From Poriferisphaera corsica (lineage in GTDB: Bacteria; Planctomycetota; Phycisphaerae; Phycisphaerales; Phycisphaeraceae), in NCBI RefSeq assembly GCF_007747445.1, contig NZ_CP036425.1, positions 3,394,175 to 3,458,174 on the forward strand: a DNA stretch of 64,000 nucleotides, given 5' to 3'. A model generated the notes under the pieces. That model was given only the letters and a program-made list of their open reading frames with translations. It searched no databases and was not told the origin of the DNA. Position 1 is the first letter of the stretch. Each line of letters starts with the position of its first letter. The translations under genes and the position numbers were made by a program. This document shows positions 26,730 to 34,889 of this stretch, in pieces.

Positions 26730-27850
26730 TACCGATTTAAATAATTACCATTAGCACCTATAATTCCTTTAAAACTTGCCCAAAAATCGTCTTTAGACCG
26801 GTAGTTATATACATTTCCTCTAACATCTGACTGTATAGAAGATAGTTTGTTGAACTTTTTATATTTACCGAAATGAGTAATATCATATGGACTACCCATC
26901 ATTATAAAGTTATCGATTTTAGCCTTCGTTGGCGTCGCAGGTACTATCGAATTATTATTAATGCCATATTCTGGTATATAGCTACTATCCATCGCAAACA
27001 TCGCAATTTCAGTACCTTGGCTATGGGCCATAATAGATATATTTTCTTCGCTGCCTGTGCGTTTTTTTAAACCATCAAGTTCCGCGATTAAAATAGATAA
27101 TCTTTCTGCTGCCGCCTTATTGTAACCATGAAATTTCGTTGTATCATCGGTTGCCTTCAAAGAGCTGCCTCCTTGGACCCCATCCTCATCCCACCATTTA
27201 AACTCGATAATTTCTTCTTCCGGCATACCGTGAGCTTTCCAATATGCTCTTAGACCTGCTTTCGCATGCTCAAACCAAGCGGCATCAGTATTAACACCAT
27301 GAATTAGAATCATTACCAGTCCTAACGGATCTACCCCATCGACACCCTTGTATGCGCCGTAGAGGTTTAGGCCGTCTTTGTAACCGGCGGAGTCGGGGCT
27401 TAGCCAACGGTCGTGGACTGGGTCGAAATCACGGTAGTGGGTATGGTGGAAGCCAGTGAAACGGTCACGGTACATGCCGGTCCAGCTGAAGGGGATGAGT
27501 TTGGATTGAGCGACATTTGCTATCTCATGCGTTATGCTGTCACCGTGGGTAATCTCGTTGCCGTTCGCATCGTAAACCTTGGTGAGGTCTGAGATGTCGT
27601 GTTTGAGTTATTCGAGGACGTTGCCATTTTCGCCAGTAACACCCATGAGCGTGCCACGATCGTTGATCGCAGCAACATAGGCTTCGGGGCCGTCGTTGCC
27701 GGTGCAATCTTCGACGGGGGCGATGCGGTTGATGGCACTCTGAATAGGTGTAGCGCCGGAGGAGCTTGCCGTTGTCAGGGTCATTCTGATCGGAGCTTTG
27801 GCGTTCTTCGATTTAACCGGTGAATGGCCAATCGAGATTATTATGACCAT
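26729..27850 (-). pseudogene. Orphan Rhs tip with lipase-like toxin domain, broken
   Basis: Reading from the left boundary of recognisable sequence, the Rhs core part NDGPEAYVAAINDRGTLMGV and GENGNVLE is followed by an in-frame TAA at 27608. The same frame then goes on to YRDRFTGFHHTHYRDFDPVH, SPDSAGYKDGLNLYGAYKGV and DGVDPLG. After that conserved DPLG boundary comes a variable C-terminal domain: MILIHGVNTDAAWFEHAKAG and IMAHSQGTEIAMFA, an alpha/beta-hydrolase with the nucleophile-elbow Ser (AHSQG). This is the form of a polymorphic toxin with a lipase/esterase effector. The large upstream Rhs barrel is missing. An ORF of 248 codons from 27475 remains intact after the stop. Confidence 0.75.
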
Positions 27851-28220
27851 GCGTAATTATCATTCCCCGCATGTAAACCTACTCAAGAACCGCACGCTGC
27901 TCACCGTCACGGGAAACCACACGCGACATTCATACCTTCCCCCTTCCACGCACCAAATACACGCCCATCACATATCCGCCACTTCACAGCAACCCACCCC
28001 GAACATAAACCATACTTTCATCAGATCGAAATATCTCAATTCAGAACCGCAAACGATCTGTATATGAAAGTGATTTTCTGTTAAACTGATGCCATCTCTC
28101 GTGTATGCCGCTGACGGGTGGGCTGTCTCGGCAAGTGGTATTTTTACGTTTTTACAACGTTTTCAGTTAGGTTCCCAAGTGATATCCGAATCAATCGGAT
28201 GGTAGCGAAAGGTGTGCACA
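27851..28220. other. Intergenic region before the ABC ATPase gene
   Basis: No gene seen. A 19-base stretch at 28091-28109 (GCCATCTCTCGTGTATGCC) recurs with one change at 31276-31294, and the similarity continues loosely (ACGGGTGGGCTGT against ACGGCATGGTGGGTTGT). The promoter of the ATPase gene must lie here; AAAGG at about 28208-28212 is its ribosome site. Confidence 0.45.
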
Positions 28221-29357
28221 TTGGCAGAGGTCATTATTAAAGATGTAGAGAAGGTCTATCCCGGCGGCTTCAAAGCGGTTAAGGGTATCAATCTCGACAT
28301 TCATGATTCAGAATTTATCGTGCTTGTCGGGCCTTCAGGCTGCGGCAAGTCGACAACACTCCGCATGGTGGCGGGTCTGGAAGAGATCAGCGGCGGAACC
28401 GTTTCGATCGGCGATCGCGTCGTCAATGACGTCCCACCAAAAGATCGCGATATCGCGATGGTGTTCCAGAACTACGCGTTGTATCCGCATATGTCGGTTT
28501 ACAAAAACATGGCTTTCGGCCTGAAACTGCGTGGTATGAAGAAACCTGATATTGATGAGCGTGTCCGTTGGGCATCATCCATTCTTGGCTTGGACACATT
28601 ACTCGAACGTAAACCCAAAGCACTCTCAGGTGGTCAAAGACAGCGTGTCGCTGTCGGCCGTGCGATTGTTCGCCAACCGGCTGCATTCCTGTTCGACGAA
28701 CCCCTGTCGAACCTTGATGCAAAGCTGCGTGTTGAAACGCGTGCAGAGCTCAAGCGTTTGCACCACAAATTGCAAACAACCACGATTTACGTGACCCACG
28801 ACCAGGAAGAAGCGATGACACTTGGTGACCGCGTTGTGGTCATGAGTGAAGGGCTGATCCAGCAAGTCGATGCACCTTTAACCGTATACGAACGACCTGT
28901 GAACCGCTTTGTGGCAGGTTTCCTCGGCACGCCGCCGATGAACTTCCTCAGCGGCGCACTGACCAGCAAAAATGGTGGTGTGTTCTTTGAAGGTGAAGGC
29001 GTTTCGCTGAAGCTGAATGAAGAGCAGGCAGACAATGTTGCGAGCCATATCGGTCAAGATGTTACTTTGGGTTTGCGTCCTGAAGGTGTTTACATGCACG
29101 CGAATGAGCATGCGAACGACGAAGACCGTACGGCAGAATTGGAAGTAAACGTCATCGAGCCGTTGGGCGACACGATGGACTTGTTCCTGGATACCAGCAC
29201 GGGTGCGAGATTGGTTGCCCGCGTGAAAGCTGAGCATCTGGATCTCGGCACGAAGGTTAAGATGTATGTTGACCCCACGAAGATTCATATTTTCGAACCG
29301 GGCGAGTATGGCAACAACATCAGCTTGACGGAAGTTAAAGAAGCTGTCACGGCATAA
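28221..29357 (+). CDS. Carbohydrate ABC transporter ATP-binding protein (MalK/UgpC type)
   Basis: 378 residues. The ABC domain has Walker [12 protein letters not shown]-loop [12 protein letters not shown], signature [10 protein letters not shown], Walker [12 protein letters not shown] and the switch His in [14 protein letters not shown]-terminal regulatory TOBE/MalK-type domain begins near residue 240 ([15 protein letters not shown]). TTG at 28221 gives [16 protein letters not shown], the usual start, eight bases after AAAGG; an upstream GTG at 28212 is possible. It is the likely energy unit for the permeases at 31.5-34.8 kb, although it lies on the other strand across a 2-kb spacer. Such ATPases often serve several sugar importers. 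Confidence 0.92.
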   Translation: MAEVIIKDVEKVYPGGFKAVKGINLDIHDSEFIVLVGPSGCGKSTTLRMVAGLEEISGGTVSIGDRVVNDVPPKDRDIAMVFQNYALYPHMSVYKNMAFGLKLRGMKKPDIDERVRWASSILGLDTLLERKPKALSGGQRQRVAVGRAIVRQPAAFLFDEPLSNLDAKLRVETRAELKRLHHKLQTTTIYVTHDQEEAMTLGDRVVVMSEGLIQQVDAPLTVYERPVNRFVAGFLGTPPMNFLSGALTSKNGGVFFEGEGVSLKLNEEQADNVASHIGQDVTLGLRPEGVYMHANEHANDEDRTAELEVNVIEPLGDTMDLFLDTSTGARLVARVKAEHLDLGTKVKMYVDPTKIHIFEPGEYGNNISLTEVKEAVTA

Positions 29358-29386
29358 GGCCAATTCAAATTGTATAGCACACAAAA

Positions 29387-29416
29387 ACCTCACGATTTTC
29401 GTGAGGTTTTTTTTGT
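29387..29416 (+). terminator. Intrinsic terminator of the ATPase gene
   Basis: A perfect 9-bp stem ACCTCACGA / TCGTGAGGT with a TTT loop is followed by a run of T, 30 bases after the stop. Confidence 0.88.
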
Positions 29417-30424
29417 TTGATTAGATGAATGGCCACAACGTGAAGTAATGTGTTTTGGTTTGGTGCGCACGTTTTGATCTGAAGTTGGTTTTGTAATGCA
29501 TATAAATGGATGGATTTTAAAAGCGGCTGTGCGTGTATTTGATCAATCTATGATTGCTATTGAACAATTAAAATGAAAACAAAGGGGTTATGTGATTTTC
29601 TCTGCGCGATTGTGCGCACACTTGTCGTGGATGATGTGTTTTCGATGACTTTCCCTTAGTCGAAAGTAGCCAAGAATGCTTTCTAAAAGCTTAAAACAAC
29701 GTGAAAAGGGTGAGAAATCGTTAGAAATGATCTGTGTTTTTGAGCGTCAATGCGCTTCCGTGCGCGCGATTTGATACGGGAGTTGGTGTGGCATGCGATT
29801 TGCGTCAGAGTGAAATACAGGTCGGTATGCGTGAGCGTAAATGAACAGATACGCGTGTGTGCGGAGGGGGAGGTGTGTGCGTGGGGGGGGATGGTGTTTA
29901 TTAAAAAAGAGAGTTGCACAGACATGGTGCGACTCCCTCTATTCCCTCGCACTCCCCGAGTCCTCGCGAAGTTTTGGGATAGCCTGCATGCTATTGATGA
30001 GATGAGCAGGCAATTAATTTCTGTGATGCTTTCGCAGCCAATCGACAACACATTTCTGACATGCACACTTATTGGCCGAATAAACCTAATTGATAATTGC
30101 ATACAACTCGCAATTATTCCTCCAGACAATACGTTTTTAGTAAATTATTTAATTTTAATTGCTCGTATTAGTATTATTGCCGATGTGGCTATTGTTAAGA
30201 CTGTTTTCTTTTATATATCGAATAAATGTATTGTTTTATGGTAACGGTGCGCGAAGAAGTGGGAAATGAGAAATTGGCGGCCCATGAAGAAAAAGACTCG
30301 AAAAGAATGACCAAATACTGATTTTTAGCTATGCCTTTAGCGGTTCGAAGAATTTTGATGTGCATGCGTACAGAAAAAAGAGATATGGAAACGGACTGGC
30401 GTGGTGCGTGCGAAGAGTGTTTAG

Positions 30425-30491
<67 letters not shown>

Positions 30492-30580
30492 AGCGGGATG
30501 GCGATTTGTTTGGGAGTTGCATCGCAGCGCATTTTTGCAAAGGTGATTGATCTTCAGCGACAAATACTTCCGCATCAACA

Positions 30581-31080
30581 CGTTGACCAATAGATCGTTG
30601 AGGTAAATTGACTTCATATCAAGCATCTGCTGATGAACGGTCTCATTGAGACTGTCCAAGTCATGATGCAACTTGCTTTAGCGCGTCTTTCGAAATTACT
30701 TGCTTCGTTGACCAATAGGTCGTTACGTAAAAATGGTTTCCCATATGAGCCTGCTTCCGATTGTTTCGCTGAACATATGGCACGTAAGGATGCAACCTGC
30801 TCTAGAGCGTCTTTCGAAGTTATTTACTACAAATCTTAAATAAGCTGGATTAAGCATTTTACACATTTACAGGTTTGCTGTGAGCTTATTGGCTCGCCGC
30901 GAGGTGTCGCGGCGGCTAGAGCAGTTTGCATCAATATTTGTCGAATAAGCAGAAGCATCATCGGCAGTAGGTTCACGTAAAAAAGCATTCAAAGCGTAAC
31001 GACCAATTGGTCAACACGGAAAATATTTACACAAGACGCCCTAGTGATTGTTGTAAGTAATGATGCAAATTGCTCTAGTG
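30581..31080. repeat. Two interleaved families of short interspersed repeats
   Basis: Family A, TGATGCAA(C/A)(C/T)TGCT(C/T)TAG(A/C)GCGTC-like, occurs at 30664, 30788 and 31061, inverted at 30916-30933, with a half copy at 31033. Family B, CGTTGACCAATAGGTCGTT(ACG), occurs at 30581 and 30706 and inverted at 30994-31015, where the core is the perfect palindrome GACCAATTGGTC. Copies of both orientations suggest a decayed mobile repeat or a cluster of protein-binding sites. Confidence 0.6.
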
Positions 31081-31122
31081 TTGAGTTTTACAGGAACGTT
31101 GGATCTCATCTTGCGCAATTGC

Positions 31123-31157
31123 TTCAAATACCCCCGCACCGGCGGTGCGGGGCTTGA
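31123..31157. repeat. Hairpin repeat, copy 1
   Basis: CTTCAAATAC, then stem CCCCGCACC / GGTGCGGGG with loop GGC, then CTTG. It shares flanks, loop and stem length with copy 2 at 31366-31400 but has a different, still perfectly paired stem. Confidence 0.7.
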
Positions 31158-31190
31158 TTCTGTGTGTGCGGCTGAGTGGGAGAGGGGGAT

Positions 31191-31240
31191 GGTGGAGGGG
31201 GGAGGGGGGAGGGGGGAGGGGGGAGGGGGGAGGAGGAGGA
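31191..31240. repeat. GGGGGGA tract (G-quadruplex-prone)
   Basis: Five or six successive units of six G and one A, followed by AGGAGGAGG. The four or more G runs on the plus strand could fold into a G-quadruplex. Confidence 0.85.
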
Positions 31241-31246
31241 TGGGAT

Positions 31247-31279
31247 AAAAGAAAACCCCGCGTGTGTAACGTGGGGCTA
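31247..31279 (-). terminator. Probable terminator of the permease operon
   Basis: On the minus strand CCCCACGT / ACGCGGGG (one mismatch) is followed by TTTTCTTTT. It lies 180 bases after the MalG-type stop. A second hairpin ATGCC/GGCAT lies just before it (31290-31305). Confidence 0.6.
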
Positions 31280-31365
31280 TCTCTCGTGTATGCCATAAAC
31301 GGCATGGTGGGTTGTTAAATTATGTGAGAGAATTGAAATGCTAATCAATCATCGTTCGCTACTTC

Positions 31366-31400
31366 TTCAAACACCCCACCACCGGCGGTGGTGGGCTTGT
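31366..31400. repeat. Hairpin repeat, copy 2
   Basis: CTTCAAACAC, then stem CCCACCACC / GGTGGTGGG with loop GGC, then CTTG. Both stem arms differ from copy 1 in a compensatory way. It lies 60 bases downstream of the MalG-type gene. Confidence 0.7.
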
Positions 31401-31458
31401 GGGGATTGAGGGGGCGAGGGAAATAACGGTGTGTGTGCGGGGGAATGGGGGGAGGATT

Positions 31459-32394
31459 TTATCCCTTCATGCCGGAGGAGGCTGCGTTATCCATGAAGTA
31501 TCTCTGGGCAGCGAAGAAGAGGACGATACATGGGAGCATGGTGAGGAAAGAGGCGGCCATGAGAAGTTCACGGTTTTGAACGCCGTATTGGCCGTTGAAG
31601 GTGTTGAGTTCGAGGGCGAGGGTTCGCATCTCGGGTGAGTTGAGGTAGATGAGGGGCGACATGAAGTCGTTCCATGCGAACATGAAGGTGTAGATGGCAA
31701 CGATGGCGATGACGGGGGCTGAGAGCGGGAGCATGATGGTGAAGTAGATGCGGAGGTTGGAGGCGCCGTCGATGCGTGCGGCTTCGAGGAGGGATTCGGG
31801 GATTTGCGAGAAGAACTGCCGGAACATGAAGATGAAGAATGGTGTTCCGAACCATGCGGGGATGATGAGTGGGAGGAGTGAGTCGATCCAGCCAACGGAG
31901 CGGAAGAGGAGGAAGACGGGGATCATGGTGACCTGTGCGGGGAGCATCATGGTTGAGAGCATGATCATGAAGAGGATGTTGCGGCCTCGGAAGTTGTAAC
32001 GGGCGAAGCCGTAACCGACGAGTGACGAAGAGAGGACTTGGCCGATGACACAGAGGACTGTGATGACGGTGGTGTTGGCGAGGGCTGGGAAGCGGGGGAT
32101 GCCGTTCTCGACGACCATGCCCATTTTTGCGAGGGCTTTGGGGTAGTTTTCCCATTGGATGACCTTTGGGAAGAACTGGTTGATGATGCTGATTTCCTGA
32201 TCGGTTTTCAGTGAGTTACTGACGAGCCAAAGGAAAGGGAGCATGAGGAGGGTTGCGCCGCCGATGAGGAGTGTGTAGATGAAGATGTTGTAGAAGAGCT
32301 TTTGGCGCTTCAAGGATTTGGCGCTGAGAATGAGCGCGGGCTTTTGGGTTGGTTTTTGTTTTAGTTCGGGTTGTGGTGTGGTGAGTGTGCTCAT
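31459..32394 (-). CDS. Sugar ABC transporter permease, MalG type
   Basis: 311 residues with six membrane helices after a cytoplasmic N-terminus rich in Lys and Gln. The ATPase-contacting EAA loop is SLLEAARIDGASNLRIYFTI. The C-terminus (QRYFMDNAASSGMKG) matches the MalG/UgpE class of carbohydrate permeases. Its ATG overlaps the stop of the upstream fusion gene by four bases (ATGA), so the two are translationally coupled and probably form the channel heterodimer. Likely substrate is a maltodextrin, inferred from the GH13 genes beside it. Confidence 0.93.
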   Translation of the reverse strand: MSTLTTPQPELKQKPTQKPALILSAKSLKRQKLFYNIFIYTLLIGGATLLMLPFLWLVSNSLKTDQEISIINQFFPKVIQWENYPKALAKMGMVVENGIPRFPALANTTVITVLCVIGQVLSSSLVGYGFARYNFRGRNILFMIMLSTMMLPAQVTMIPVFLLFRSVGWIDSLLPLIIPAWFGTPFFIFMFRQFFSQIPESLLEAARIDGASNLRIYFTIMLPLSAPVIAIVAIYTFMFAWNDFMSPLIYLNSPEMRTLALELNTFNGQYGVQNRELLMAASFLTMLPCIVLFFAAQRYFMDNAASSGMKG

Positions 32395-34781
32395 GATTTA
32401 AGGCCTTCGTAATGCACCATGTTCTTCGAGCCGCGGAAGACGAGGAGGGTCATGACTAGGATGATGATGAAAAGGATCCAAGCGAGAGCGCTTGCGTAAC
32501 CCATACGGTGTTGGTTGAATGCGGCGTCGTAGAGATTGAGGACGTAGAACATGAGGTTCTCGTTTGTGCCACCGGATGAGCCGCGGATGACGTAGGCTTG
32601 TGTGAAGATTTGGAATGAGCCGATGATGCCCATGACGAGGTTGAAGAAGATGAGTGGTGAGAGCATGGGCATGGTGACAGCGAAGAATTTCTTCACGGGC
32701 CCTGCCCCGTCGATGGTCGCGGCTTCGTAGAGAGATTGTGGGATGCCTTTGAGGCCTGCGAGGTAGATGACCATGCCGCCGCCGACGCCCCAGAGGGACA
32801 TGATGACGAGTGCGGGCATGGCGAACCATTTGGCATCTTCGCCGAACCAGTCGGGTGCTTCGAGGCCGAGAGGGATGAGGATTTTGTTGAGGTATGCGTT
32901 GAGCATGCCTGAATCGTTGTTGAAGATGGTGATCCAGAGTGTGACGAGCGCGACGCCGGTAACGACTGAGGGGACAAAGTAGGCGGTGCGGAAGAAGGCG
33001 ATGCCTTTCGCGGAGACGTTCATGAGCAGCGCAACGAGGAGTGCTGCGACTTGGATAACGGGGACACAGATGATTGTGAAGTAGGCTGTGACCCAGAGTG
33101 ATTGGGTGAAGTCTTTGTCGAAGTTGAAGATGTGGACGAAGTTGTCGAAGCCAACGAACTTAGCGCTGGATAGAGGTGACATGGCGGACCACTGGGTGAA
33201 GGCGAGTATGAAAGAGAGGATCATCGGGCCGAGGACTAGGAGGACGAAGCCAAGCACCCAAGGCGAGACGAAGAGGTAGCCGGTACGTTCTTGGGCGTGG
33301 TCGAGTGAGCCGAGCTTTTCTTTGCGTGCAATCCACCAGAGAACGGCGATGGCAGCGGCGATGAGAATGGCGGCGGTGGTCACAACGGGCATCCACGGCA
33401 TGCGTGAGTATTGTTTATTGTTGAGTGGTGATGCAAGTTCCTTTCGCCAATTTTCGCTGACATCATTGGCGGCTTGCATGGGTGTTTTTTCGTTGAGTTG
33501 TAGTGTTTTTTGGAGTTCACGGTCAACGATGGTGGTGAACTTTTTAATGCGCGGGTTTTGAGGGAGCTTACTCTTGGCGATCATGTCGATGAAGAGTTGA
33601 GCGTTCTTTGGTTTCTGGCCGGGCGAGAGGAAAGCGTCGGATTCGGCGACGGCTTTCATACAGGGCATGGCAAGGCCGAGCTCGGATGTGAGCGTTTGAC
33701 CTTTTTTGCCGGTGAGGAATTTGAGGAGTGTGTAGGCTTTGTCGGGGTTTTGCGTTGCAGAAGCCATGGCCCATGAGACGGTTGCGATATCGCTGACGGG
33801 CTTGGTTTTGTAGGGCATGGGGACGATGTCCCAGTCGAACTCGGTAATCTTGCGGTATTGCGGAGTCATCCAGCGGCCTAATGGACCGATAGACCCGATC
33901 TTGCCGCGACGGAACATGTCGTCTTCAGACTGAGAGATGCCGGTGGGGTTGTAGACGCTGTCGTCATCCATACGCATGGTGCGGATGAGGTTGAGCATGT
34001 GCTGAGCGTTGGGCTGATCGAGTGTGACGAGGTTGAAGTCGTTGTTGTTTTCGCCGCCGAAGTAGTCAGCATCGTTTGTCCAGAGGATGTTGCGGACGAC
34101 GGTAGGCCAGGTTTTGAGGACGCCGCCGAAGTATTGCTTGTTGGGGTCTTGTGGGTCGGAGAGTGCGCGGATCTTTTTCATAGCTGCGCGGTATTCATCC
34201 CATGTCCAGCCGTCGTATGGGATTTCGATGCCTGCTTGTTTGAAGAGGTCAAGGTTGACGTACATGATCCATGTGGTGAAGTCTTTGGCGATGCCGTAGA
34301 GATCGCCTTGGCCTTGGACTTGCTTGTCTTTATCGAATCGGAAGGCATCGATGAGGATGGGGTAGAACTCATCGGTCATGGCGTAGCCGTTGTTATTGGC
34401 GCGGTCCTTGGCGATGAAGGGTTCGAGATTTTTGATCATCTCGGTGTCGGCGAAGTCGATCACGTCTTCGTATCGGAGATAGAAGAGATCGGGGGGCGTG
34501 CCGGCGGCGAGCATGGTTTTGAGTTTGGTGTCGTAGTCGTTGGCGTGAAGCCTGTTGACTTTGATGTCGGGGTTCTCGGCTTCGAACTCGCGGACGAGTT
34601 CTTTAACGATATCGGTTTCCTCTGTATTACCCCAATGGAGGATGGTGAGCACGGTTTTACCGGGCTGATTGAGTTTCGCGTTCTTGTTGACGATTCGAAC
34701 ACCGACGTCGATGAAGGCCCATATCACGATGAGGATCGTGGCCAAAACGAGTAGTGAACGAAGTGCTTTTCCCACAGTCAT
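32391..34781 (-). CDS. Fused solute-binding protein and MalF-type permease
   Basis: 796 residues. After one N-terminal membrane anchor (LRSLLVLATILIVIWAFIDVG), residues about 40-430 form a family 1 sugar-binding protein (TILHWGNTEETDIVKELVRE, FEAENPDIKVNRL, AGTPPDLFYL, DLYGIAKDFTTWIMYVNLDL). A second membrane segment near residue 465 leads into a complete MalF-like permease (TGYLFVSPWVLGFVLL onward) with EAA loop SLYEAATIDGAGPVKKFFAV. These are normally separate proteins. GAGGTG precedes the ATG at 34781; an upstream start at 34811 is less likely. Tethering the binding protein to its own channel would replace a free periplasmic receptor. Confidence 0.92.
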   Translation of the reverse strand: MTVGKALRSLLVLATILIVIWAFIDVGVRIVNKNAKLNQPGKTVLTILHWGNTEETDIVKELVREFEAENPDIKVNRLHANDYDTKLKTMLAAGTPPDLFYLRYEDVIDFADTEMIKNLEPFIAKDRANNNGYAMTDEFYPILIDAFRFDKDKQVQGQGDLYGIAKDFTTWIMYVNLDLFKQAGIEIPYDGWTWDEYRAAMKKIRALSDPQDPNKQYFGGVLKTWPTVVRNILWTNDADYFGGENNNDFNLVTLDQPNAQHMLNLIRTMRMDDDSVYNPTGISQSEDDMFRRGKIGSIGPLGRWMTPQYRKITEFDWDIVPMPYKTKPVSDIATVSWAMASATQNPDKAYTLLKFLTGKKGQTLTSELGLAMPCMKAVAESDAFLSPGQKPKNAQLFIDMIAKSKLPQNPRIKKFTTIVDRELQKTLQLNEKTPMQAANDVSENWRKELASPLNNKQYSRMPWMPVVTTAAILIAAAIAVLWWIARKEKLGSLDHAQERTGYLFVSPWVLGFVLLVLGPMILSFILAFTQWSAMSPLSSAKFVGFDNFVHIFNFDKDFTQSLWVTAYFTIICVPVIQVAALLVALLMNVSAKGIAFFRTAYFVPSVVTGVALVTLWITIFNNDSGMLNAYLNKILIPLGLEAPDWFGEDAKWFAMPALVIMSLWGVGGGMVIYLAGLKGIPQSLYEAATIDGAGPVKKFFAVTMPMLSPLIFFNLVMGIIGSFQIFTQAYVIRGSSGGTNENLMFYVLNLYDAAFNQHRMGYASALAWILFIIILVMTLLVFRGSKNMVHYEGLKS

Positions 34782-34850
34782 CTGCACCTCTTTTCTTGAG
34801 TGAACCACCACGCCAGAAAAACTAAAATACCTGAATCTATTAGTCCAACT

Positions 34851-34881
34851 AACTAGCGATTAGATTTTAAATCGCTGCTAG
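34851..34881. promoter_or_regulatory. Hairpin/operator-like element between GH13 and transporter genes
   Basis: ACTAG...AGCGATT pairs with AATCGCT...CTAGT, giving an interrupted palindrome in the 110-base gap between the GH13 stop and the fusion gene start. There is no T run, so it may be an operator or an RNA processing/attenuation hairpin rather than a terminator. Confidence 0.4.
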
Positions 34882-34889
34882 TCGTGTGA

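Noticed and set aside
29750-30244. 164-codon plus-strand ORF in the spacer
   Set aside because: No family features, irregular composition, no ribosome site and no coding neighbours.
33999-34754. 251-codon plus-strand ORF
   Set aside because: It lies fully antisense to the solute-binding domain of the fusion gene, and its Val/Asp/Glu-rich protein is a shadow of that gene's codon bias.
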